A stretch of DNA of 12,331 bases, from assembly GCA_016462245.1 (NCBI GenBank), contig JAEMTR010000028.1, positions 1 through 12,331 of the forward strand, written 5' to 3'. The translations under genes were made by a program, and so were the position numbers. This DNA is from Solirubrobacteraceae bacterium (GTDB lineage: Bacteria > Actinomycetota > Thermoleophilia > Solirubrobacterales > Solirubrobacteraceae). Of the stretch, positions 6,681 to 12,331 are shown in pieces; position 1 is the first letter of the stretch; every line of letters starts with the position of its first letter. The notes below the pieces were generated by a model, which saw only the letters and a list, made by a program, of their open reading frames with translations, ran no database searches and was not told where the DNA came from.

Positions 6681-7684
6681 TGGCCGAGATGCGCTACCGA
6701 GAAGCTCTTAACCAAGCACTCGCCGAAGAGCTTGAGCGCGACCCGAACGTCTACCTAATGGGGCAAGACATCAGCGTCTTCGGCGGTGCCTTCAAGGTGA
6801 CCGAAGGGCTTCTTGATCGTTTCGGCGAGAAGCGGATCCGCGACACGCCGATCTCGGAGAACACAATTGTTGGGCTTGGTGTCGGCTCGGCGATGACCGG
6901 GCTGCGGCCGGTGATCGAGCTGATGACGATCAACTTCTCACTGCTGGCGCTCGATCAGATCATCAACCACGCCGCCCACGTGCGCTACATGTTCGGCGGC
7001 CAGGTCAGCGTGCCGCTCGTCGTGCGGATGCCGCAGGGCGCCGGCCATCAGCTCGGGCCAACCCACTCGCACAGCTTTGAGGCGCTCTATCTGCACGTGC
7101 CGGGGCTGCTGGTTGCCGTGCCGAGCACGGCGGCCGACGCGAAGGGCCTTCTCAAAACGGCGATCCGTGACGATAATCCCGTGATCTTCATCGAACACGA
7201 AACTCTTTACGGGCAGCGCGGCGAAGTTCCGGATGATCCCGACTTCACAATTCCGTTCGGCCTTGCCGCCGTCCGACGCGAAGGAAGCGATGTGACGCTG
7301 ATTGGCATTTCACGGATGGCGCAGACGGCTGAGCGCGCCGCCGAGCAGCTGGCCACCGAGCACGGGATTGAAGCCGAGGTGATCGACCCGCGCACGCTGC
7401 GCCCGCTCGACCTAGACACGATTCTTGAATCGGTCGCGAAAACGAACCGCTGCGTGATCGTCGAGGAGGGCTGGCCACACGGCGGCGTTGGCGCCAACTT
7501 CGCGGCGCTGATTCAAGAGCAGGGCTTCGATGATCTCGACGCGCCGGTCGGCCGCGTGACCGGCGTCGATGCGCCGATGCCTTACGCGAAGAGCCTTGAG
7601 CAGATCTCATTCCCTCACGAAGAACAGGTGATCGAAGCGACGCTGGCACTATTCGGTGACAGGAAGCGAGCGTCACGTGGCTGA
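6680..7684 (+). CDS. pdhB: Pyruvate dehydrogenase E1 component, beta subunit
   Basis: Partner of PdhA in the alpha2beta2 E1. At 334 residues it is normal for the family. The N-terminal domain starts MRYREALNQALAEELERDPNVYLMGQD. RIRDTPISENTIVGLGVGSAM contains the conserved Glu that contacts the TPP aminopyrimidine. INHAAHVRYMFGGQ and the RMPQGAGHQLGPTHSHS segment follow, which in E1 beta holds the active-site His residues. The C-terminal transketolase domain shows EVIDPRTLRPLD (around 230-245), VEEGWPHGGVGA and DAPMPYAKSLE. The DAPMPYA ending is the usual E1 beta signature. The start ATG 6680 is fixed by the one-base overlap with pdhA, and an AGGGCGAGG purine run about 10 nt upstream can serve as its ribosome site. 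It overlaps the start of pdhC by 8 nt. Confidence 0.94.
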   Translation: MAEMRYREALNQALAEELERDPNVYLMGQDISVFGGAFKVTEGLLDRFGEKRIRDTPISENTIVGLGVGSAMTGLRPVIELMTINFSLLALDQIINHAAHVRYMFGGQVSVPLVVRMPQGAGHQLGPTHSHSFEALYLHVPGLLVAVPSTAADAKGLLKTAIRDDNPVIFIEHETLYGQRGEVPDDPDFTIPFGLAAVRREGSDVTLIGISRMAQTAERAAEQLATEHGIEAEVIDPRTLRPLDLDTILESVAKTNRCVIVEEGWPHGGVGANFAALIQEQGFDDLDAPVGRVTGVDAPMPYAKSLEQISFPHEEQVIEATLALFGDRKRASRG

Positions 7685-8888
7685 GATTGTGATGCCCAGG
7701 CTCTCCGACTCGATGGAGGAAGGAACTATCGTGCGCTGGCTCAAGCGCGACGGCGACGAGGTCGCGCGCGGCGAGGAGCTAGTCGAAATAGAGACCGACA
7801 AGGCGACGATGGCCTACGAATCAGACACCGCCGGAATGCTTCAGATCACTGCGCCGGAAGGCGCGACGCTGGCGGTTGGCGCGAAGATCGCCGTGATCGG
7901 CGACGATGGCTCAGCCGCGAGCGCTGCAGCTGCGCCAGTCAGCGAGGTTGAAACTGTGGAGCCGGTAGCAACGCCGGTTGCTGCGCCTGAGCCGCCGGCT
8001 TTAGAGCCCAGTAGCGGCGAGCGCGTCAAGGCCTCACCGATTGCGCGACGGATCGCAGGCGAAACCGGCGTCGACCTCCACTCGGTATCCGGCAGCGGGC
8101 CCGGCGGGCGAATCGTCAAGGTCGACGTTGAGGGAGCCAGCCGCGGCGCGCTCAGCGCTGCGGCCTCCAGCACGAGTGGTGACGAAGCCAGCGGCCGCGG
8201 CTCAGTTACAAGCACTGAGCCAAGCCGAACGCAGGCGCTGATCGCGCGACGAATGGCCGAATCGCGCGCCACCGTTCCCTCCTTCACGCTGCAGATCAGC
8301 GTTGACATGACGACCGCGACAACGCTGCGCGCTGAACTGAAAGCGACCGCCGCTGAGGGCCAAGCAGTGCCGACGATCAACGACATGGTCATCAAGGCCT
8401 CTGCTCTGGCGCTGCGCGAGCAGCCACAGGCCAACGGCGCCTGGCGCGACGGAAAGTTCGAGCACTACTCGCGAATCAACATCGGTGTTGCCGTCGCCGG
8501 GCCGGGGACGCTCGTCGCGGCGACCGTCTTCGACGCCGACGCGAAGACGCTGGCCGAAATCGCTGCTGAGACGGGAGAGCTCGCTGAGCGCGTGCGCAGC
8601 GGCACGATTACGCCGCCGCAGACCAGCGGCGGCACCTTCACCGTCAGCAACCTTGGAATGTTCGGCGTGCGCAGCTTCGAAGCGGTAATCAACACGCCGC
8701 AGGCGGCAATCCTTGCCGTCGGCGCGGTCGAGCAGCGCGCCGCCGTTCACGAAGGGGAGATTGAGGCGCGGATGGTGATGGAGCTGACGCTGGCCTGCGA
8801 CCACCGAATCCTCTATGGCGCCGACGGCGCCAAACTGCTTGCCCGAATCAAAGCGCTGCTCGAAGCACCGCTCTCGCTCGCGAGCTAA
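7677..8888 (+). CDS. pdhC: Dihydrolipoamide acyltransferase E2 component of pyruvate dehydrogenase
   Basis: Core of the complex: takes the acyl group from E1 on its swinging lipoyl arm and passes it to CoA. 403 residues from GTG 7677. This start begins MAEIVMPRLSDSMEEG, as in other E2 proteins, and has AGGAAG 10 nt upstream; an in-frame GTG at 7656 would add seven residues. One lipoyl domain (1-76) with the modified Lys42 in ETDKATM. An Ala/Pro/Glu-rich linker (80-114). A peripheral subunit-binding domain around 117-152 (VKASPIARRIAGETGVDL...GPGGRIVKVDV). A Ser/Ala/Gly linker to about 180. Then the catalytic CAT-like domain from TQALIARRMAES. Oddity: the active-site motif HxxxDG reads H376-RIL-Y380-G, so the expected Asp is Tyr. 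LipB and LipA, encoded next, make its lipoyl group. Confidence 0.94.
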   Translation: MAEIVMPRLSDSMEEGTIVRWLKRDGDEVARGEELVEIETDKATMAYESDTAGMLQITAPEGATLAVGAKIAVIGDDGSAASAAAAPVSEVETVEPVATPVAAPEPPALEPSSGERVKASPIARRIAGETGVDLHSVSGSGPGGRIVKVDVEGASRGALSAAASSTSGDEASGRGSVTSTEPSRTQALIARRMAESRATVPSFTLQISVDMTTATTLRAELKATAAEGQAVPTINDMVIKASALALREQPQANGAWRDGKFEHYSRINIGVAVAGPGTLVAATVFDADAKTLAEIAAETGELAERVRSGTITPPQTSGGTFTVSNLGMFGVRSFEAVINTPQAAILAVGAVEQRAAVHEGEIEARMVMELTLACDHRILYGADGAKLLARIKALLEAPLSLAS

Positions 8889-8891
8889 GAG

Positions 8892-8897
8892 TAGGCT
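8892..8897 (+). promoter_or_regulatory. Putative -10 box (TAGGCT) before lipB
   Basis: TAGGCT, the same hexamer as before pdhA, lies 9 nt before the lipB ATG in the 18-nt gap after pdhC. No good Shine-Dalgarno is present. No -35 was seen. Confidence 0.3.
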
Positions 8898-8906
8898 GAA
8901 ACGGCA

Positions 8907-9617
8907 ATGAGCGAACGCGCTGAGGAATGCTCGGTTGTACAGCTAGGGCGGCTCGACTACGGCGACGCAAATGCCCTGCAGGAGCGAGTTCGCGACGCCC
9001 GCGAGGCGGGGCTGATCGGCGACACGCTGCTGCTGCTTGAACACAATCCGGTCTACACGCGCGGGCGCCGCAGCAGCCCTGAGGAGCTTCCCCAGGAGGA
9101 GGCCTGGTACGCCGAGCGTGGAATCGAGATCGTCGACGTCGACCGCGGCGGGCGCGTCACCTACCACGCTCCCGGCCAGCTGGTTGGTTACCCGATCGTC
9201 AAAACTGCCGACGTCGTTGCGCATGTCCGTTCGCTGGAGCGCGTGATCATCGCCGCGCTGGCGTCGGTTGGCGTTGAGGCGCGGGCGAGGGTTGATGAGG
9301 GCGCCGACTTCACCGGCGTCTGGGTCGAGGAACGCAAAATCGCCTCGATCGGCGTCCACCTTCGTCGCTCAGTCACAACGCACGGCTTCGCAATCAACGT
9401 CGATATGGACCTAGAGCCGTGGCAGTGGATCGTTCCCTGCGGGCTGCAGGCAGAGATCACCTCGGTTGCCGCCGAAACCGGCGTATCACCCGACGCTGAG
9501 CAGTTCGCCGGCCAAATCAGCGCCGCTTGGGCAGCCGAACTGGGCGCAACACCGCAATCACTAAGCCCCGAACGGCTGGCTGCGATGATCACACCGACCG
9601 ACGCCACGCTAGCCTGA
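8907..9617 (+). CDS. lipB: Octanoyl-[ACP]:protein N-octanoyltransferase (LipB)
   Basis: Transfers octanoate from acyl carrier protein to the lipoyl lysine of E2 (and of GcvH), the first step of lipoate assembly in the cytoplasm. 236 residues, normal length. The BPL/LipA-LipB fold motifs are all present: LLLEHNPVYTRGRR (42-55), DRGGRVTYHAPGQLVGYP (79-96), which is the RGGxxTxHxPGQ signature with His87, KIASIGVHLRR (144-154) with catalytic Lys144, THGFAINVDMDL and IVPCGL with catalytic Cys178. The Lys/Cys dyad and THGFAxNV separate LipB from LplA lipoate-protein ligases and from LipM. It starts 18 nt after pdhC and ends 4 nt before lipA. In this context the main client is very likely PdhC Lys42. 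Confidence 0.96.
   Translation: MSERAEECSVVQLGRLDYGDANALQERVRDAREAGLIGDTLLLLEHNPVYTRGRRSSPEELPQEEAWYAERGIEIVDVDRGGRVTYHAPGQLVGYPIVKTADVVAHVRSLERVIIAALASVGVEARARVDEGADFTGVWVEERKIASIGVHLRRSVTTHGFAINVDMDLEPWQWIVPCGLQAEITSVAAETGVSPDAEQFAGQISAAWAAELGATPQSLSPERLAAMITPTDATLA
9610..9615 (+). promoter_or_regulatory. Putative -10 box (TAGCCT) for a leaderless lipA transcript
   Basis: TAGCCT lies inside the last codons of lipB and is followed by exactly 6 nt before the lipA GTG at 9622, the same geometry as at lpdA. lipA has no Shine-Dalgarno. Its sequence is partly constrained by lipB coding, so chance is possible. Confidence 0.35.
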
Positions 9618-9621
9618 CACT

Positions 9622-10617
9622 GTGGCCACCGAGCCGACGATCCGCTCCCACCAAACCCGCTCTCGCTCCAATCCCGGCGGGATGGACGTAAGCGCCGTAC
9701 TCGGCGCCGACGTCCAGCCGATCCGCTCGCGCAAGCCGCCGTGGTTCAAGGTGCCGCCACCGGGAGGCGAGAGGTACCGCCAGCTTTCGGCGATGATTAA
9801 GGACGAGAACCTCCACACCGTCTGCCAAGAGGCCGCCTGCCCAAACGTTGGCGAATGCTGGGAACGCGGAACCGCGACCTTCATGATTCTTGGCGATACC
9901 TGCACTCGCCGCTGCGGCTTCTGCAACGTCAAGAGCGGCAAGCCAACTTGGAACGACCCGCTTGAGCCGGCCCGCGTCGCTCGCTCGATCGCAAAGATGG
10001 GTCTGCGCCACGCCGTGATCACGAGCGTCGACCGCGACGACCTGCCCGACTACGGCTCAGGGATCTGGGCGGCAACAATTCGCCAGTGCCGCTCGCAGGC
10101 GCCGGACTGCAAGGTTGAGGTTTTGACGCCCGACTTCCGCGGCGAAGAGATGCCGCTGGCAAGGGTTCTCGCTGAGCGGCCCGACGTCTTCAACCACAAC
10201 GTTGAGGTTGTGCCACGGCTCTATTCGGTCGCGCGGCGCGGTTCACGCTGGCAACGCTCGCTGCGCGTGCTGCGCAACGCCCGCGCAATCGGTGGTGACG
10301 GGCTCGTCACAAAGTCGGGGCTAATGGTTGGCCTTGGCGAAACTCACGACGAGATGATCAGCGCCTTTGCCGACCTGCGTGAAGCGGGCGTAGAGGTACT
10401 GACCGTCGGCCAGTACCTGAGGCCAACCGAGGATCACCTACCGGTCGTGCGTTACTGGCACCCCGACGAGTTCAAGGCGCTCGAAGTTGCCGCCTACGAA
10501 CTTGGCTTCTCACACATCGCGGCCGGCCCACTGGTCCGCTCCAGCTACCACGCCGACGAGCACGTCCCCCAGCAGCGGCCAGGTGTCGGCCCGCTCAGCG
10601 CTGCCGTCGGCGCCTAG
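9622..10617 (+). CDS. lipA: Lipoyl synthase (LipA), radical SAM
   Basis: Inserts sulfur at C6 and C8 of the protein-bound octanoyl group using two [4Fe-4S] clusters and S-adenosylmethionine. 331 residues. The auxiliary (sulfur-donor) cluster motif C-x4-C-x5-C is C68, C73, C79 (CQEAACPNVGEC). The radical SAM motif CxxxCxxC is C94, C98, C101 (CTRRCGFC). VITSVDRDDLPDYGS, FNHNVEVVPRLY, SGLMVGLGET and TVGQYLRPT are conserved barrel segments. The C-terminal RSSYHAD contains the serine that ligates the auxiliary cluster. The first 35-40 residues (Arg/Ser-rich, before SRKPPWFKVPPP) are not conserved. Start is GTG 9622, 4 nt after lipB; ATG 9682 (residue 21), preceded by GGCGGG, is a plausible alternative giving 311 residues. 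Confidence 0.96.
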   Translation: MATEPTIRSHQTRSRSNPGGMDVSAVLGADVQPIRSRKPPWFKVPPPGGERYRQLSAMIKDENLHTVCQEAACPNVGECWERGTATFMILGDTCTRRCGFCNVKSGKPTWNDPLEPARVARSIAKMGLRHAVITSVDRDDLPDYGSGIWAATIRQCRSQAPDCKVEVLTPDFRGEEMPLARVLAERPDVFNHNVEVVPRLYSVARRGSRWQRSLRVLRNARAIGGDGLVTKSGLMVGLGETHDEMISAFADLREAGVEVLTVGQYLRPTEDHLPVVRYWHPDEFKALEVAAYELGFSHIAAGPLVRSSYHADEHVPQQRPGVGPLSAAVGA

Positions 10618-10620
10618 CCA

Positions 10621-10629
10621 GAGGGAAGG
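10621..10629 (+). promoter_or_regulatory. Strong Shine-Dalgarno (GAGGGAAGG) before the 59-aa membrane protein
   Basis: A nine-base purine run 6 nt before the ATG at 10636 and 4 nt after the lipA stop. It is the main reason to believe the very short gene that follows. Confidence 0.65.
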
Positions 10630-10635
10630 CCATCG

Positions 10636-10815
10636 ATGCGCACCGCGCTGCTTGTAATCGTTTTTATCTTCCTGCTCGCCTTCTTCGCGATCACACTCGT
10701 GACAATCCAAACCGAAGGGCTGACCGTGCTCACAGTCCTCTCGATCGTGATCATCGCGCTGATGGGAATCGGAATCTTCGGCGCGCTCGCAAGTGGGGCT
10801 GATCGCGACGAGTGA
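10636..10815 (+). CDS. Small two-helix membrane protein, 59 aa
   Basis: I do not recognise a named family. The frame runs from ATG 10636 to TGA 10813-10815. Two hydrophobic segments: ALLVIVFIFLLAFFAITLV (4-22) and VLTVLSIVIIALMGIGIFGA (31-50). A short turn IQTEGLT lies between and a polar tail ASGADRDE ends the protein. By the positive-inside tendency the Arg at position 2 and the Arg in the tail put both ends in the cytoplasm. The layout resembles many small actinobacterial membrane proteins of unknown role, some of which bind larger membrane complexes. It has a strong Shine-Dalgarno, follows lipA by 18 nt, and probably ends the pdh-lip transcript, since a new promoter lies just after it. 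Codon use matches its neighbours. Confidence 0.72.
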   Translation: MRTALLVIVFIFLLAFFAITLVTIQTEGLTVLTVLSIVIIALMGIGIFGALASGADRDE

Positions 10816-10823
10816 GCGGTTCG

Positions 10824-10829
10824 TATTAT
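10824..10829 (+). promoter_or_regulatory. Putative -10 box (TATTAT) of the acyl-CoA dehydrogenase operon
   Basis: TATTAT is the most AT-rich hexamer in the 60-nt gap and matches 5 of 6 bases of TATAAT. No convincing -35 is seen at 16-19 nt upstream. Transcription would start near 10836, placing the palindrome at 10845-10864 just downstream of the start site. Confidence 0.45.
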
Positions 10830-10844
10830 GCTTCGAAGTAGACG

Positions 10845-10864
10845 TTGACCGACCAGTCAGTCAA
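10845..10864 (+). promoter_or_regulatory. 20-bp near-perfect palindrome, likely TetR-family operator
   Basis: TTGACCGACCAGTCAGTCAA is an inverted repeat: the reverse complement of the right half is TTGACTGACT against a left half of TTGACCGACC, so 8 of 10 pairs match. Within it, GACC GACC and AGTC AGTC are tandem repeats. Length, symmetry and 4-nt sub-periodicity are typical of TetR-family operators. The TGAnnGAnnnnTCAnTCA layout resembles the Bacillus FadR box (TGAATGAMTANTCATTCA, from memory), which controls fatty-acid degradation genes. It lies between the -10 box and the Shine-Dalgarno, so a bound protein would block transcription of the FadE pair. The regulator gene is not in this window. 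Confidence 0.65.
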
Positions 10865-10869
10865 AGGAG
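10863..10869 (+). promoter_or_regulatory. Shine-Dalgarno AAAGGAG deciding the GTG start at 10876
   Basis: AAAGGAG, a near-ideal ribosome site, lies 6 nt before GTG 10876 and fixes that start. Its first two bases are the last two of the palindrome. Confidence 0.75.
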
Positions 10870-10875
10870 CAGTCC

Positions 10876-12099
10876 GTGGATCTCAATGACACACCAGAGC
10901 AGGCCGAGTACCGCAAAGAGGTACGTGCGTGGCTCGACGCAAATAAGGCAGATGCCCCCATCCTTGAAGGCGAAGGCGCCCTCACCGACCCCGACGAGAT
11001 CCTCGTCGCCCACCGCGCTTGGCAAGGCAAACTTGCCGAAGCAGGGCTAGCCGGAGCAACGTGGCCGAAGGAGTATGGCGGCCAAGGAATCGGCCCTGTC
11101 GAATCGGTCGTGATCAGCCAAGAGATGCAGCAGGCTGGTGTTCCCGGCATCCTCGACGTGATCGGCGTCGGCATGCTCGGGCCAACAATCATCGCCCACG
11201 GAACCGAAGAGCAGAAGCAGCGCTACCTCGGACCGATGCTCCACGCCGATGAGATCTGGTGCCAGATGTTCTCTGAGCCGGCCGCCGGCTCGGACCTTGC
11301 CGCCGTTCAGACGCGCGCAAAGCACAACGACGACGGCACTTGGACGCTGAACGGGCAGAAGGTATGGACGACCAACGCTCAATTCGCGGCCCATGGACTA
11401 ATTCTTGCCCGCACCAACCCCGACATCCCGAAGCACAAGGGGATGACGATGTTCATCGTGCCGATGGACGCCGAAGGAATAACCGTCCGCGGCCTCAGGC
11501 AGATCTCCGGCGAAGCCGAGTTCAACGAGGTCTTCTTCGATGACGTCGTAATCGACGCCGATTCGGTTGTTGGAGGCGAAGAGAACGGCTGGGGCGTTGG
11601 CCTAACGACGTTGATGTTCGAGCGCCTTGCGATTGGCCTTGGCTCGGCGTCATTCGGCTACCGCGCAACTCGCTTTGCCGAGGCGATCGCTTCAGACGAA
11701 ACAGCAGCGAACGATCACGAGGTTCGCCACAACTTCGGCGAATTGGCCGCCGAGCTGGAGGCGATCCGCTGGACCGGCTACCGCTCAATCAGCGCGCTGC
11801 AGGACGGGCAGATTCCGGGACCAGAGTTCGGCCTCGCGAAGGTCACGACAGTCAACTGCGCCGTCCGCGCCGGTGATCTGATCGCCGACATCGTTGGGCC
11901 AGAGGCGCTCGACGCGGACAGCGAATGGTCTTACATGATCTCCTTCCTACCGGGCCTTAAGTCGGCCGGTGGTACGGAAGAGATCCTGCGCAACACGATC
12001 GGCGAGCGCGTCCTCGGACTGCCACCGGAGCCACGGCTTGATAAGGGCATCCCGTTCAGCGAACTGCGTGCCAAGGAGAAGGAAGGTGCAGCAGCATGA
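10876..12099 (+). CDS. Acyl-CoA dehydrogenase (FadE type), probable catalytic subunit of a heteromeric enzyme
   Basis: FAD enzyme that introduces the alpha-beta double bond into an acyl-CoA. 407 residues. N-terminal helices, then WPKEYGGQG; FAD/substrate motifs MFSEPAAGSDLAAVQTRA and KVWTTNAQFA; middle beta-domain with FNEVFFDDVVI; C-terminal helices ending GTEEILRNTIGERVLGLP. The base found before GT in medium-chain enzymes (Glu376 in YEGT) is Gly365 here, whereas Glu249 in LMFERLAIG lines up by eye with the isovaleryl-CoA dehydrogenase base (Glu254 in LDLERL). So the catalytic base is probably Glu249. The stop overlaps the next acyl-CoA dehydrogenase start (ATGA). Such pairs form alpha2beta2 enzymes in mycobacteria (for example ChsE4-ChsE5/FadE26-FadE27, a steroid side-chain enzyme), so bulky or branched acyl-CoAs are possible substrates. 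That substrate is inference. Confidence 0.93.
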   Translation: MDLNDTPEQAEYRKEVRAWLDANKADAPILEGEGALTDPDEILVAHRAWQGKLAEAGLAGATWPKEYGGQGIGPVESVVISQEMQQAGVPGILDVIGVGMLGPTIIAHGTEEQKQRYLGPMLHADEIWCQMFSEPAAGSDLAAVQTRAKHNDDGTWTLNGQKVWTTNAQFAAHGLILARTNPDIPKHKGMTMFIVPMDAEGITVRGLRQISGEAEFNEVFFDDVVIDADSVVGGEENGWGVGLTTLMFERLAIGLGSASFGYRATRFAEAIASDETAANDHEVRHNFGELAAELEAIRWTGYRSISALQDGQIPGPEFGLAKVTTVNCAVRAGDLIADIVGPEALDADSEWSYMISFLPGLKSAGGTEEILRNTIGERVLGLPPEPRLDKGIPFSELRAKEKEGAAA

Positions 12100-12331
12100 A
12101 CCTCGGACTCTCAGATGAGCAGCAGTTCCTGCGCGACGCAGCGGCAGACGCTTTCTCGCGCGTAAAGACCGTCGAAGCTGCCCGCGAGGCAATCGAAGAC
12201 GAATCAGCGATGCCGGACATGTGGCCAACAGCCGCTGAAGCTGGCTGGCTTGGACTGCTCGTAAGCGAGCAGAACGGCGGCGCTGGGCTCGGTGCCTATG
12301 ACGCGATGTTGATCGCTCAAGAGGCCGGCAA
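12096..12331 (+). CDS. Second acyl-CoA dehydrogenase subunit, N-terminal part, cut by window edge
   Basis: 78 codons are visible from ATG 12096, whose first bases overlap the stop of the preceding gene (ATGA). GGAAGG 9 nt upstream (12081-12086) can act as Shine-Dalgarno. The sequence MNLGLSDEQQFLRDAAADAF is the standard acyl-CoA dehydrogenase N-terminal helix, followed by the WPTAAEAGWLGLLVSEQNGGAGLG segment and AMLIAQEAG. The catalytic region lies beyond the window, so whether it keeps its own Glu base is unknown. Tight coupling to the upstream gene suggests equal synthesis and a shared complex, as in mycobacterial FadE pairs. Confidence 0.9.
   Translation, partial: MNLGLSDEQQFLRDAAADAFSRVKTVEAAREAIEDESAMPDMWPTAAEAGWLGLLVSEQNGGAGLGAYDAMLIAQEAG

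Noticed and set aside
7841..8804. Two long minus-strand frames (about 200 codons each) opposite pdhC
   Set aside because: They are antisense to the E2 linker and catalytic domain, and overlap each other in different frames. Ser/Ala/Thr-rich or Arg/Asp/Gly-rich content is typical of shadows. No ribosome site was seen.
10832..10837. TTCGAA palindrome near the FadE promoter as an operator
   Set aside because: Six bases is too short to separate from chance, and the 20-bp palindrome 8 nt further on is a better candidate.
1..12331. tRNA, rRNA, CRISPR repeats, insertion sequences, riboswitches
   Set aside because: I read the gaps between genes (all 60 nt or less) and saw no room for, or trace of, any of these.

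Overview
This is a GC-rich, tightly packed bacterial chromosome segment. High-GC codon use, GTG starts, SD-less genes with a TANNNT box just before the start codon, and paired FadE-type acyl-CoA dehydrogenases all suggest an actinobacterium. The style of the proteins (for example the GGRCLNYACIPAK active-site variant in the lipoamide dehydrogenase) reminds me of Thermoleophilia/Solirubrobacterales, but that placement is from memory and was not tested by a search. No rRNA, tRNA, CRISPR array, insertion sequence or phage gene was seen. No gene-free stretch exceeds about 60 bases.

Layout. Left arm, minus strand (1-2798), read right to left: a SnoaL/NTF2-like protein, ornithine carbamoyltransferase (argF), and a TRAM-domain RNA (uracil-5-)methyltransferase of the TrmA/RlmD family that runs off the left edge. 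A short divergent region (about 2799-2860) separates this from a long plus-strand series. That series starts with a small four-helix membrane protein. The central block (3395-10617) holds lpdA (E3), a thioredoxin-fold DsbA/HCCA-isomerase-like protein, an unrecognised 83-aa protein, pdhA and pdhB (E1 alpha and beta), pdhC (E2), lipB and lipA. A 59-aa two-helix membrane protein follows, and then an acyl-CoA dehydrogenase pair (10876 to the right edge) behind its own promoter and a near-perfect 20-bp palindrome.

How the genes work together. pdhA, pdhB, pdhC and lpdA encode every catalytic subunit of a 2-oxoacid dehydrogenase complex, most likely pyruvate dehydrogenase. LipB and LipA make its cofactor: LipB moves an octanoyl group onto the E2 lipoyl lysine and LipA inserts two sulfurs. 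The block is therefore a self-contained enzyme-plus-cofactor module. Two proteins of unknown role sit inside it between E3 and E1 alpha. The acyl-CoA dehydrogenase pair looks like a heteromeric FadE enzyme that would feed acetyl/acyl-CoA metabolism and is probably controlled separately by a TetR-type repressor.

I do not see a wholly new multi-gene system. The best leads are: (1) the palindromic operator before the paired FadE genes; (2) an Asp-to-Tyr change in the E2 catalytic HxxxDG motif; (3) the two uncharacterised proteins embedded in the PDH operon; (4) a split between genes with a Shine-Dalgarno and SD-less genes carrying TANNNT 6-9 nt before the start, which suggests leaderless transcripts; (5) loss of the Fe-S cysteines in the TrmA/RlmD-family enzyme.
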